Shown here piece after piece: positions 17,255 through 25,779 of a stretch of DNA of 64,000 nucleotides; the first letter of the stretch is position 1; each line of letters begins with the position of its first letter. Under the pieces are notes generated by a model, which was not told the origin of the DNA, did not search any database, and was given only the letters and a program-made list of their open reading frames with translations. This stretch comes from Anoxybacillus sp050480245 (GTDB lineage: Bacteria > Bacillota > Bacilli > Bacillales > Anoxybacillaceae). The translations under genes were made by a program, and so were the position numbers. The stretch lies in the NCBI GenBank assembly GCA_050480245.1, contig JBCNEQ010000063.1; one strand, written 5' to 3'.

Positions 17255-18298
17255 GTGATGAGCATGAAACAAAAAGTAGATGCGATGTTGCGTGCTGCAT
17301 TTGAATTAAAAGCATCTGATATTCATGTGACGGTCGGTATTCCCCCTATTTTTCGCATCAATGGGGATTTAAAACGATATGGACAAGACGTATTGTCACC
17401 AACCGATACGGAACAAATGGCGAAAGCGATCGTTCCCGAAAAAATGTGGTCTCATTTTGAAGAAAACGGAGAGTTAGATTTGTCGTATAGCCTTTCGGGC
17501 GTTTCGCGTTTTCGTGTTAACGTGTTTAAACAACGAGGCTGCATATCGCTTGCTATTCGCATTGTGCCGACAAAAATTCCATCGCTTGACGAATTGCAAC
17601 TACCAGATGTGTTAAAAAAGATGGTTACAAAACCTCAAGGGCTCATTCTTGTGACGGGACCGACGGGGAGCGGAAAATCAACAACGTTAGCTGCAATGAT
17701 TGATTATATGAATAAAACGATGCGCAAACATATTATTACGCTTGAAGATCCGATTGAATACGTGCATAAACATGGCGGATGTGTGATCGATCAGCGCGAA
17801 GTTGGAACGGATACGAACAACTTCGCAAACGGGTTGCGGGCAGCGCTTCGTCAAGACCCGGACGTCATTTTAGTTGGTGAAATGCGCGATTTAGAAACGA
17901 TTCAAGCAGCCATTATCGCCGCAGAAACAGGACATCTTGTTTTCGGGACGCTTCATACGTCAAGTGCGCCTGCGACGATTGACCGAATCATTGATGTATT
18001 TCAACCAGAGCAGCAAGCACAAATTCGTATTCAATTAGCGACGGTTTTAGTTGCGATTATTTCACAACGATTATTCCCGCGCGCACAAAAAAACGGAAGA
18101 ATTGCAGCAACAGAAATTTTAATCAACAATGCAGCCGTTGCGAATTTAATTCGCAACGGGAAAATTCATCAAATTCCGAGCGTCATGCAAACGAACCGTG
18201 CGCTTGGCATGCATACACTTGAGGCGAACATTAGAGAGCTTGTCGAACAAGGACTGATTGCAAGAGAAACGGTTGAGCCGTACTTGCAGGAAGGGTGA
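17255..18298 (+). CDS. pilT: Type IV pilus retraction ATPase PilT
   Basis: 347 residues, PilT family of hexameric ATPases that depolymerise the pilus and drive twitching. Features: SDIHVTVGIPPIFRINGDL in the N-terminal domain, Walker A GPTGSGKSTT (residues 135-144), Asp box ITLEDPIEYVH, Walker B ILVGEMRD, His box FGTLHTSSA. It lacks the tetracysteine of PilB. The start is uncertain: GTG 17255, ATG 17258 and ATG 17264 all lack a good ribosome site, because the purine-rich aagggaggga is about 70 nt upstream, separated by the hairpin element. Translation may depend on RNA folding or coupling. Confidence 0.95.
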   Translation: MMSMKQKVDAMLRAAFELKASDIHVTVGIPPIFRINGDLKRYGQDVLSPTDTEQMAKAIVPEKMWSHFEENGELDLSYSLSGVSRFRVNVFKQRGCISLAIRIVPTKIPSLDELQLPDVLKKMVTKPQGLILVTGPTGSGKSTTLAAMIDYMNKTMRKHIITLEDPIEYVHKHGGCVIDQREVGTDTNNFANGLRAALRQDPDVILVGEMRDLETIQAAIIAAETGHLVFGTLHTSSAPATIDRIIDVFQPEQQAQIRIQLATVLVAIISQRLFPRAQKNGRIAATEILINNAAVANLIRNGKIHQIPSVMQTNRALGMHTLEANIRELVEQGLIARETVEPYLQEG

Positions 18299-18303
18299 TA
18301 AAT

Positions 18304-19515
18304 ATGGCGCAATTTCGCTATGAAGCGCGTGATATGCGCGGACGAGTAAAAAAAGGGACGATTGTAGCTTCGTCGCGACGAGATGTCATCATAAAACTGC
18401 GCGAACGACGATTAAAAGTCATTGATGTACGCGAAGTGCCACAAACGTTATTAACGAAAGAAATTACATTCGGTAACCCTGTGAAGCTGCAACATTTCGT
18501 TATTTACTTGCGTCAATTTGCAACGTTGTTAAAAGCAGGGGTAACGATTGTCGACGCCACTCGTATTTTAGCCGAGCAAACGGAAAGCAAAGCGTTAAAA
18601 AAAGCGCTAACGCATATTGAAGAACAATTAAGAAGCGGACAACCGTTATCTACGGCGATGACCGATCACCCGAATATTTTTCCTCCGCTCGTCATCAACA
18701 TGATTCGGGCTGGAGAAGCGAGCGGAAATATGGAAGAGACGCTTGAGAGGCTCGCCGATCATTTTGAAAAAGTGCACCGAACGCGGCAAAAAATTATTTC
18801 CGCTTTGGCTTATCCTGTTGTTGTTGGCATCATTGCGGTCATCGTCGTCATCTTTTTGCTCGTTCAAGTCGTTCCGACGTTTGTTTCGATGTTTGCAGAT
18901 TTCGGTGCTGATTTGCCAGCAATTACGAAGTTTGTGCTACGTGCAAGTGAAGTGATGCAAACGTATTGGTGGGGCGTCATTTTACTTATGTTGATCATGT
19001 ACGGCTTACTTCTATTGTTAAAAAAGCAAAAAAAGACGAAATATTATTTAGATGTAATCGTATTACGAATGCCGATTTTTGGAAGCATGATGCAAAAAGC
19101 GGTGCTTGCCCGCATGACGCGCACATTAAGTTCGCTTTTTTCAAGCGCGGTCCCGATTTTACAGGCGCTTACGATCGTTGAAAAGGTTGTAGAAAACGAG
19201 GTGATTGCTCGCGTCATTCGCACATCGCGTGATGCGCTCGAGCGTGGAGAATCGTTGACCGAGCCGATGAAGCGGCATTGGGCGTTTCCCCCTCTTGTAA
19301 CACAAATGATTGCGATCGGAGAGCAAACAGGCTCGCTCGATGCGATGCTTGCGAAAGTTGCTGACTTTTATGAAGCGGAAGTCGAAGCGGCTACCGATCG
19401 TTTAAAATCGCTTATTGAACCGCTTATGATCGTATTGCTTGCTAGTGTCGTCGGGACAATCGTCACCTCGATTTTAGTCCCGATGTTTGATATATTTAAT
19501 CATATTCAACAATAA
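18304..19515 (+). CDS. pilC: Type IV pilus platform protein PilC (GspF family)
   Basis: 403 residues from ATG 18304, which has ggaaggg at a good distance (a GTG at 18295 is in frame but has none). N-terminal PilC-specific region (AQFRYEARDMRGRVKKG), then two GspF domains (about 65-190 and 270-395) with transmembrane helices near 165-190, 215-235 and 370-395. It is the inner-membrane rotor that PilB/PilT engage. Follows pilT after 5 bp. Confidence 0.95.
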   Translation: MAQFRYEARDMRGRVKKGTIVASSRRDVIIKLRERRLKVIDVREVPQTLLTKEITFGNPVKLQHFVIYLRQFATLLKAGVTIVDATRILAEQTESKALKKALTHIEEQLRSGQPLSTAMTDHPNIFPPLVINMIRAGEASGNMEETLERLADHFEKVHRTRQKIISALAYPVVVGIIAVIVVIFLLVQVVPTFVSMFADFGADLPAITKFVLRASEVMQTYWWGVILLMLIMYGLLLLLKKQKKTKYYLDVIVLRMPIFGSMMQKAVLARMTRTLSSLFSSAVPILQALTIVEKVVENEVIARVIRTSRDALERGESLTEPMKRHWAFPPLVTQMIAIGEQTGSLDAMLAKVADFYEAEVEAATDRLKSLIEPLMIVLLASVVGTIVTSILVPMFDIFNHIQQ

Positions 19516-19524
19516 AACTAGTAC

Positions 19525-19554
19525 TTTCCAACTAGATTGCTTATCGTGTAAAAT
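19525..19554 (+). promoter_or_regulatory. Candidate promoter of the major pilin gene
   Basis: TTTCCA (19525-19530) and TAAAAT (19549-19554) with an 18-bp spacer lie in the 76-bp pilC-pilin gap, 38 bp before the pilin ATG. A ctagt/actag inverted repeat overlaps the -35. A separate promoter would let the structural subunit be made in excess. Confidence 0.5.
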
Positions 19555-19591
19555 GATAAGAGAAGACAAAAAAATGCAAAGGGGATAGAAT

Positions 19592-20044
19592 ATGTTAAAA
19601 CGATTTATTCGTAACGAAAAAGGTTTAACGTTAATTGAGTTATTGGCAGTTATCGTTATTTTAGGAATCATTGCAGCGATTGCGATTCCGAGTGTAGGAG
19701 CGCTAATCGACAATTCGAAGAAAGATGCCCACATTTCGAACGCTAAACAACTTGTAAATGCAACAAGATTAGCGATTACGGCAGATACGTCAAATACGAA
19801 TAAAGCTAAGTTCACTATGACTGAACTTGTCAACGGTGGTTATTTAGAAAAAGTGCCAAAATCTCCTGGGGATGAAGGGGATTACGATGGGACAAATAGT
19901 TTTGTTACTGTAACTAAAGATTCCAATGGAAACCTAAGTTACAAAGTCACCCTTGCTACTGCTGATCCTAACTCGCATAAATATATTGATGACAAAGATC
20001 CAGAGAAACTAACTAGAAAGGATGTTACATTAAAAAAACCATAG
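19592..20044 (+). CDS. Major type IV pilin candidate
   Basis: 150 residues. Prepilin leader MLKRFIRNEKG cut before LTLIELLAVIVILGIIA (Gly -1, Glu +5), followed by the long N-terminal helix (about 12-60) and a short beta domain. No cysteines in the body. High Asp/Lys/Asn content at the C-terminus (KYIDDKDPEKLTRKDV). A good ribosome site (aaagggg) and its own likely promoter support high expression. Its position just before prepilin peptidase and after pilC, and the compact size, suggest it is the main fibre subunit. Confidence 0.88.
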   Translation: MLKRFIRNEKGLTLIELLAVIVILGIIAAIAIPSVGALIDNSKKDAHISNAKQLVNATRLAITADTSNTNKAKFTMTELVNGGYLEKVPKSPGDEGDYDGTNSFVTVTKDSNGNLSYKVTLATADPNSHKYIDDKDPEKLTRKDVTLKKP

Positions 20045-20055
20045 TGTGATCTTAT

Positions 20056-20814
20056 ATGATTGAATTAATGTATGTTTACATTTTCCTCCTCGGTCTTCTT
20101 CTCGGTTCTTTTTATAACGTTGTTGGGTTAAGGGTGCCGAGAGGGGAGTCGATTGTTGCGCCGCGTTCGCATTGTCCGTCTTGTAAGCGAACGTTAACGA
20201 CGTTTGAGTTAATTCCGGTTGTTTCGTATGTGTTACAAAAAGGGAAATGTCGCGCATGTTCGGCGCGCATTTCCTTTGTTTACCCATTCGTTGAGCTGTC
20301 CACAGCGATATTGTTTACGCTTGCTCCACTTTTTGTCGGTTGGTCAGCGGAAATCGTCGTTAGTTGGACGCTCATTTCTTTATTTGCTAGCGTTTTCGTT
20401 TCAGATGTGCATTATATGATTATTCCAAACCGTGTTTTATTATTTTTTGCCCCACTTCTTCTTATTGAGCGTCTATGGTTTGCGCCGCTTACTCCGTGGT
20501 GGGATAGTTTGTTAGGCAGCATCGTTGGATTTTTGATGTTATTTATTATCGCGCTCGTAAGTAAAGGTGGCATGGGCGGTGGAGATATTAAACTATTTGC
20601 AGTGATCGGTTTGGCGCTTGGGGTAAAATTAACGGTTTTAGCATTCTTTTTATCGACGTTCGTTGGGACGATGTTTGGTCTGATTGGCATGGCAATAGGA
20701 CGTGTGAAGCGTGGCGAACCGATGCCATTTGGACCAGCCATTGTTGTTGGTACGCTGATCGCCTATTTTTTTGGTGAAGCGATGATTGAGATGTATGTAA
20801 AGGTTATGATGTAA
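20056..20814 (+). CDS. pilD: Prepilin peptidase / N-methyltransferase (PilD/ComC)
   Basis: 252 residues, polytopic membrane aspartyl protease of the GXGD type. The N-terminal cytoplasmic domain has two CxxC pairs (HCPSCKRTL, CRACSARIS) that bind zinc in the bifunctional enzymes. The active-site Asp residues are in SDVHYMIIPN and GMGGGDIKLF. It cuts prepilin leaders and N-methylates the new end. The ribosome site is weak. B. subtilis comC occupies this genomic slot (between folC and spoIIB), so this gene is probably its positional ortholog and may also process competence pseudopilins. Confidence 0.95.
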   Translation: MIELMYVYIFLLGLLLGSFYNVVGLRVPRGESIVAPRSHCPSCKRTLTTFELIPVVSYVLQKGKCRACSARISFVYPFVELSTAILFTLAPLFVGWSAEIVVSWTLISLFASVFVSDVHYMIIPNRVLLFFAPLLLIERLWFAPLTPWWDSLLGSIVGFLMLFIIALVSKGGMGGGDIKLFAVIGLALGVKLTVLAFFLSTFVGTMFGLIGMAIGRVKRGEPMPFGPAIVVGTLIAYFFGEAMIEMYVKVMM

Positions 20815-20826
20815 GGAGAACAAACT

Positions 20827-21795
20827 ATGCGGCTTTTTTCGATGAAAAATAAAGTGGGCAACATTGTCATAAAAGACCACGTCATTCGCTATGTAGAGCT
20901 AAAACAACAAAAACCGCTCGTCTTGCATACGTGCGAGGAATGGCCGCTTCCAGAAGGGATTGTGTGCGACGGAAAAATTGTTAATGAAGAACAGCTTACC
21001 GAAGTGTTAGAACAATGCGTGGACGAATGGAAAATAAAACGTCGCCGCGTTCGTTTTCTCGTTCCTGATCCGCTCGTCGTCATTCGAAAAATATCGTTGC
21101 CAAAAGACGTGGACGTCGAAGATATACGCAGTTATTTATTTATGGAAATTGGCGCGACCATTCCACTTCCGTTTGAAGATGCGGTATTTGATTATGCGGT
21201 GCTTGAAAAAACGAAAGAAGCGCTCCACGTTTTATTATTTGCAGCTCCAGAAGCAAACGTGGTGCAATATGCAGAACTGTTTGAAGCAGTTAAATTAAAA
21301 CCGATTGTGGCCGATATTTCTCCGCTTAGTTTATATCGCTTATTTTACACGTTTGATTTAGCGAACGACATCGATCACTTTTTATTTGTTCAATTTGATT
21401 TATCATCGTTAAACGTTAGTGTCTTTCATCAGCACCGTCCGATCTTTACTCGTCAGTTAGCGTTTGATTCACAGTGGACATATTGGGAAAAAACGAATGA
21501 AGGATGGAAATGGTTAAAGGAAGGACAACCTGAACGTCAACTGGAAGATGTATACAAAGAGTTAGAACGTGTCATGAACTTTTATCGTTTTTCATTGCAA
21601 AAGGGCGAAGCGCAAATTACGCGCATCGTTATAACCGGCGATCATCCACTCATTCATACGTTTTCCCATTTGTTACAAGAGCGGCTTGATGTTGTTGTAG
21701 AAATGTTAACGTTGCCGCTTGCGATTGACCCTGCTTACTATTTGCCAATTGGACTCGGATTAAAAGAGGGTAATGGACATGTTAGTAGAAATTAA
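20827..21795 (+). CDS. pilM: PilM, actin-like T4P assembly protein
   Basis: 322 residues, cytoplasmic, FtsA/actin-like fold. Matches PilM layout: VGNIVIKDHVIRYVEL start, SLPKDVDVEDIRSYLFMEI, PLPFEDAVFDYAVL, and an actin-like ITGDHPLIHTF. PilM binds the N-terminal peptide of PilN and links the cytoplasmic motors to the PilNO complex. Ribosome site aaggagaa precedes ATG 20827. It overlaps pilN by 17 bp. Confidence 0.88.
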   Translation: MRLFSMKNKVGNIVIKDHVIRYVELKQQKPLVLHTCEEWPLPEGIVCDGKIVNEEQLTEVLEQCVDEWKIKRRRVRFLVPDPLVVIRKISLPKDVDVEDIRSYLFMEIGATIPLPFEDAVFDYAVLEKTKEALHVLLFAAPEANVVQYAELFEAVKLKPIVADISPLSLYRLFYTFDLANDIDHFLFVQFDLSSLNVSVFHQHRPIFTRQLAFDSQWTYWEKTNEGWKWLKEGQPERQLEDVYKELERVMNFYRFSLQKGEAQITRIVITGDHPLIHTFSHLLQERLDVVVEMLTLPLAIDPAYYLPIGLGLKEGNGHVSRN

Positions 21796-22360
21796 TTTAC
21801 TGCCGAAACGAGAACGGAAATCGCAACTCATCCCGCTTTTATCAATTGTGGTGGCTATGTTATTGATCGTTGGTGCGACAACGTTTTATGTCATTGTGCA
21901 GCGCATGGAGCAACAAATTACACAATTAAAAACAGAGTTGGATCAAACGAAAGCGCTACGCATCGCCGAAGAAGAAAAACAAAAAACAAAAACGAACGCA
22001 TCCGTTGGCGCACAGTTGCAAGAAGCGATTCGATGGGCGGAACAATATCCTGTTCATACGGTCGAGCTTTTACATGAATTGATTGAGCGATTGCCAGAGC
22101 GCGGGTTTTTAATGAATGTTTCGTATGCTCGCGATGGCGTCATTCAGCTGGCTGTTCAATTTGATACAACACGCGAAAGTGCCGCATATTTACAAGCGTT
22201 AAAAGATGCATCGTTTATCGCTGACGTGAAGCTGACAAGCTTAACTGCAACAGAAGGAAAGACGGAAGAAGAAGGGACAATGCCACGATATATCGGGCAA
22301 TTTTCCGTTCAACTCAATATGGAAGAATGGAAAAAACAGCAACAAGGAGGGGAAACATGA
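21779..22360 (+). CDS. pilN: PilN, T4P inner-membrane alignment protein
   Basis: 193 residues from ATG 21779, chosen for the agaggg ribosome site and because the product then begins MLVEINLLPKRERKS, the hallmark INLLP peptide that binds PilM. One transmembrane helix (about 17-40), a coiled coil (about 40-75), then a ferredoxin-like periplasmic-side domain. Its stop overlaps the pilO start (ATGA). Confidence 0.9.
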   Translation: MLVEINLLPKRERKSQLIPLLSIVVAMLLIVGATTFYVIVQRMEQQITQLKTELDQTKALRIAEEEKQKTKTNASVGAQLQEAIRWAEQYPVHTVELLHELIERLPERGFLMNVSYARDGVIQLAVQFDTTRESAAYLQALKDASFIADVKLTSLTATEGKTEEEGTMPRYIGQFSVQLNMEEWKKQQQGGET

Positions 22361-22983
22361 GAAAAGGATTAATGATCAGCCTCTCTCTCTTGTTGTTTAC
22401 ATTGCTGTCATTTGCGTTATATATATATGTGTATAAACCGCTCGATGATCGCAGAGAGCAGCTGCAAACGGAATTACAAATGGAAAAAAAGTTGTTACAA
22501 ACGTTACAAAGTAAACAAACGCCAGACGAGTTGCGCGTCAGCATCGTCGAACTGCAAAAACGCATTCCTGTTCAACCGTTTATTGAGCAGTTTTTATTAG
22601 AAATTGAAAAAGCAGAAGTCGTATCAAATAGTGTGGTGTTGTCGCTTACATTTCAAGAAGGAGAAAACGTTGAAGGTCCTCCAACGCCTATTCAAAAATT
22701 GACGGTCAATATGGCGGTTCGGTCTCCTTCTTATTTTGCGCTCGAACAATTTATTGACGTACTAGAGCGATCGAAGCGCATCGTTTCTGTTGATTCATTA
22801 TCGTTTACAGGATATGAAGAATGGACGACAGTGATGGATGAAGTGCCAGAGCTGTCTTATTCCCTTACGGTTTCAACGTTTTATGCACCAGAGTTGCGTC
22901 AATGGATTGAGCAATTGCCACCGCTTGACCTACCACAACCGAGTGAAAAGCGAAATCCATTTCCTTCACTAACGGATCAATAA
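22357..22983 (+). CDS. pilO: PilO, T4P inner-membrane alignment protein
   Basis: 208 residues from ATG 22357 (ribosome site aaggagggg). One transmembrane helix (about 5-27), a coiled coil (about 32-60, EQLQTELQMEKKLLQTLQS), then a small alpha/beta domain. The layout matches PilO, the PilN partner. Ends with a Pro-rich tail (LPPLDLPQPSEKRNPF). No PilP or PilQ follows, as expected for a cell without an outer membrane. Confidence 0.85.
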   Translation: MRKGLMISLSLLLFTLLSFALYIYVYKPLDDRREQLQTELQMEKKLLQTLQSKQTPDELRVSIVELQKRIPVQPFIEQFLLEIEKAEVVSNSVVLSLTFQEGENVEGPPTPIQKLTVNMAVRSPSYFALEQFIDVLERSKRIVSVDSLSFTGYEEWTTVMDEVPELSYSLTVSTFYAPELRQWIEQLPPLDLPQPSEKRNPFPSLTDQ

Positions 22984-22995
22984 GGGGGCGGTGGG

Positions 22996-23448
22996 ATGCA
23001 AGATGAGCGCGGAATGACGTTAATCGAACTGTTAGCTGTCGTTGTGATTTTGAGTATTTTAATGATGATTGCGACCATTTCTGTCATTGAGGTAATAAAA
23101 AAGTCGCGCGATCAAGCGTTTGTTGCGGCCGCGTATTCGCTCTATGAAGCGGCACGTCTTCATGTCGGCGCACAAAAGGTAGAGTTTTTAACGCCGAATC
23201 AAAGCGAAACGTTGACGTACAAACAATTAGTCGATGATGGGGTGTTTGAACCGATCATTGATCCATACACATCGAAACGGTTGCCGCCAAATGATGATTC
23301 GTACGTTATTGTGACAAAACAAAGCGACGGCACGATGGCTTATGCCGTCTGTTTAAAAGGAGAAACGAAGCAAATTTGTAAAGAAAAGGGGGTGCCTGTC
23401 GATCAATTGTCGGTACGTGACATTCAAGATCGAAAGCGCGAAATTTGA
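22996..23448 (+). CDS. Second pilin-like prepilin
   Basis: 150 residues. Leader MQDERG cut before MTLIELLAVVVILSIL (Gly -1, Glu +5). The body is a small pilin domain with two Cys near the C-terminus (VCLKGETKQICKEKG) that could form a disulfide loop. The leader is shorter than that of the 19592 pilin. Last gene of the pil operon, followed by a terminator. It may be a minor pilin; which of the two is the main subunit cannot be decided from sequence alone. Confidence 0.85.
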   Translation: MQDERGMTLIELLAVVVILSILMMIATISVIEVIKKSRDQAFVAAAYSLYEAARLHVGAQKVEFLTPNQSETLTYKQLVDDGVFEPIIDPYTSKRLPPNDDSYVIVTKQSDGTMAYAVCLKGETKQICKEKGVPVDQLSVRDIQDRKREI

Positions 23449-23462
23449 CGAAAACCTTCCGC

Positions 23463-23501
23463 GACGAGACGACAAATGTCTCGTTCTTTTTTTCTTTTTT
23501 T
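23463..23501 (+). terminator. Terminator of the pil operon
   Basis: Stem acgagac (23464-23470) and gtctcgt (23478-23484) followed by tctttttttctttttt. Confidence 0.85.
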
Positions 23502-23542
23502 ATGTTACGATGAGCAAAGAATGATAGCGGGAGGGAGAAAAA

Positions 23543-24310
23543 ATGGACAAGCCGGCAAAAAAAGCGATTATTATTAAAGTGAATGGCAAAGAACAACCGT
23601 ACACGACTGCGATGAGCACGTTACCGCAATGGTCAAGTGAGCAAAATGAGGAACAAAGCGAAGAACAACATGATTTCATTGAATGGGATAAACAATATAG
23701 AACAAAACAATCACCTTGGCGTTCGTTTGCGCTTGCGATTGCTTTAGCTATCGTTCTTGGGACAAGCTTCGGGTTATTTGTGTTAACGATCATTCCGACA
23801 ACAGAAAGTAAACCGGCATCGACAGCAACGTTACAACAAGAGCTGTCGAGTGCACAAATGACGGAGGAGGTTTTTGTCGTTCAAGGAGGAGCGTTTCAAG
23901 ACGACGAAGCAGCGAGTGAGTATGTACAAAAAATAGAAGCTCAACATCGTCCGAGTGTTACGGTTGGAAAAAGTCCTGTTTACGTGTTTTTAGGGATGGC
24001 ATTGACAAAAGAAGAAGCGAAACAAATGGCAAGCTTATATGAACCGCTCGGAATTGACACATACGTGAAACCGTGGAATGTATCCATCGATGAAAAAGAA
24101 AAAGAAGCGTTTTTTACCATCGTTTCTTTTATTAGCAAGTTGCTAGCTGGGCAACAACTTGTTAATGAACAGTGGAAACAGCTACAGTCGTATTCGTTTC
24201 ATAACGAACATATGAAAAAAGCGTATGAAGCGCTTCAAACTTTTCAACAAACAAACGACAACGCCCAACTATGGAAAGCACAACAACATATATTAAACGT
24301 TTTACAATAA
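23543..24310 (+). CDS. spoIIB: SpoIIB, SPOR-domain sporulation protein
   Basis: 255 residues. Cytoplasmic N-terminus, one transmembrane helix (about 62-82, FALAIALAIVLGTSFGLFVL), then an SPOR domain (about 110-180: EEVFVVQGGAFQDDEAASEY, PVYVFLGMALTKEEAKQM). SPOR domains bind denuded septal peptidoglycan. SpoIIB acts in septal wall remodelling and engulfment. Its place before maf matches B. subtilis spoIIB. It is shorter than the B. subtilis protein. Ribosome site gggaggga. Confidence 0.88.
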   Translation: MDKPAKKAIIIKVNGKEQPYTTAMSTLPQWSSEQNEEQSEEQHDFIEWDKQYRTKQSPWRSFALAIALAIVLGTSFGLFVLTIIPTTESKPASTATLQQELSSAQMTEEVFVVQGGAFQDDEAASEYVQKIEAQHRPSVTVGKSPVYVFLGMALTKEEAKQMASLYEPLGIDTYVKPWNVSIDEKEKEAFFTIVSFISKLLAGQQLVNEQWKQLQSYSFHNEHMKKAYEALQTFQQTNDNAQLWKAQQHILNVLQ

Positions 24311-24333
24311 GAAGCGATTTGCTTCTTTTTTTT
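24311..24333 (+). terminator. Terminator after spoIIB
   Basis: gaagc-gattt-gcttc followed by eight or more T. Confidence 0.85.
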
Positions 24334-24343
24334 TGTCGAACCG

Positions 24344-24372
24344 TTGTTTATTGTGTATAAATTTGGTACGAT
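24344..24372 (+). promoter_or_regulatory. Sigma-A-type promoter of maf
   Basis: TTGTTT (24344-24349), 17-bp spacer, TACGAT (24367-24372) with an upstream TGG extension. Confidence 0.55.
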
Positions 24373-24422
24373 ACAAGTGTATCTTCCTTGAAACAAATGC
24401 TCATGACAGAAAGGTGATGACG

Positions 24423-24992
24423 ATGCAACTTGTGTTAGCTTCTAGTTCTCCTCGTCGAAAACAACTTCTTCGTATGCTTGGACTTCCGTTTGACATCCTC
24501 GTCAGCGATGTCGATGAATCATTTGATGCTCAGTTATCCCCTAGTGAAATTGTACAGCAGCTCGCGTATAAAAAAGCTAATGCGGTATGGCAACAAGCAA
24601 GCGATGCGTGTGTCATCGGTGCAGATACGATTGTCGTATGTGAAGGAGAAGTGCTTGGAAAGCCAGTAAGCGAACAAGACGCTTTTCGCATGTTAAAACG
24701 TTTATCAGGGACGACGCATGAAGTATGGACAGGAGTAGCAATTTGCACGAAAAAAGAATGCGTGACGTTTGCTGAAAAAACGGACGTCACATTTTGGCCG
24801 CTCACAGATGAAGACATTTGGGCGTATATTGCAACGAAAGAGCCGCTTGATAAAGCAGGGGCATATGGCATTCAACAACGTGGAGCGCTTTTTGTTCAAA
24901 AAATCGATGGCGATTATTTTTCTGTTGTTGGTTTGCCGATCGCTAAACTTGCCCGCGAATTAAAAAAATTCGGATTTTACCCATTTCGTTAA
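24423..24992 (+). CDS. maf: Maf nucleotide pyrophosphatase
   Basis: 189 residues from ATG 24423, which fits aaaggtg and gives the conserved start MQLVLASSSPRRKQLL. Maf proteins hydrolyse dTTP/UTP and modified nucleotides and are linked to septum arrest. The SSxRR motif and the E-x-x-K-P region (GKPVSEQDAF) and DKAGAYGIQ are present. Precedes radC by 28 bp. Confidence 0.95.
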   Translation: MQLVLASSSPRRKQLLRMLGLPFDILVSDVDESFDAQLSPSEIVQQLAYKKANAVWQQASDACVIGADTIVVCEGEVLGKPVSEQDAFRMLKRLSGTTHEVWTGVAICTKKECVTFAEKTDVTFWPLTDEDIWAYIATKEPLDKAGAYGIQQRGALFVQKIDGDYFSVVGLPIAKLARELKKFGFYPFR

Positions 24993-25020
24993 AAAACGGT
25001 TAAAATAGAGGGGGGAACGT

Positions 25021-25695
25021 ATGCTTATTCGTCATGTTCCGCCCGATGACCGTCCGCGTGAACGCTTGCTTTCTGAAGGACCGCAAAGCTTATCAAATCA
25101 AGAACTGTTAGCGATATTGCTTCGCACGGGGACAAAGCAATATTCTGTTCTCACACTTGCACAACATTTACTCACCCATTTCGAAGGACTTCGTCAGCTA
25201 AAAGATGCGACTATCGAAGAAATGACAAGCATTAAAGGAATCGGAAAAACAAAAGCGATTCAAATTATTGCAGCGCTTGAACTTGGTCGGCGCGTACACC
25301 AGATGCAATATGACGATCGCTACGTCATTCGCTCGCCAGAAGACGGTGCGCGTTATGTCATGGAAGATATGCGTTTTTTAAGCCAAGAACATTTCGTTGT
25401 GTTATATTTAAATACGAAAAACCAAGTGATGCATAAAAAAACGGTATTCATTGGCAGTTTAAATGCGTCGATCGTTCATCCGCGCGAAGTATATAAGGAA
25501 GCCATTAAACGTTCAGCTGCTTCGATCATTTGTATTCATAATCATCCGTCAGGAGATCCGACACCGAGCCGCGAAGATATTGAAGTGACGCGCAGACTCG
25601 TTGAATGTGGTCGTCTCGTTGGCATTGAGCTGCTCGATCATTTAATTATTGGTGACAAAACATATGTGAGCTTGAAAGAAAAAGGATATGTGTAA
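25021..25695 (+). CDS. radC: RadC / YsxA, JAB1-MPN family DNA-repair-associated protein
   Basis: 224 residues. A helix-hairpin-helix region (MTSIKGIGKTKAIQI, about 68-82) precedes the RadC domain with the JAMM metal-binding motif HNHPSGDPTPSRED (about 173-186). Despite its name the biochemical role is unsettled. It lies between maf and mreB, the standard Bacillus order. Ribosome site gaggggggaa. Confidence 0.95.
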   Translation: MLIRHVPPDDRPRERLLSEGPQSLSNQELLAILLRTGTKQYSVLTLAQHLLTHFEGLRQLKDATIEEMTSIKGIGKTKAIQIIAALELGRRVHQMQYDDRYVIRSPEDGARYVMEDMRFLSQEHFVVLYLNTKNQVMHKKTVFIGSLNASIVHPREVYKEAIKRSAASIICIHNHPSGDPTPSREDIEVTRRLVECGRLVGIELLDHLIIGDKTYVSLKEKGYV

Positions 25696-25699
25696 ACCA

Positions 25700-25728
25700 T
25701 TCTCTTTTCATCACAATTGCGTTATAAT
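25700..25728 (+). promoter_or_regulatory. Promoter of mreBCD
   Basis: Consensus TATAAT at 25723-25728; the -35 (TTCTCT at 25700) is weak. 52 bp before the mreB start. Confidence 0.5.
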
Positions 25729-25779
25729 AAATGTCATGAGTTTTTGAAAGCATTTTGTTTCAGAAAGGAAGATACGAAC

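Noticed and set aside
12218..23448. Interpretation of the locus as the comG competence operon
   Set aside because: PilM, PilN, PilO, PilT and VWA/minor-pilin genes are not part of comG, and comGC-G-type small genes are absent.
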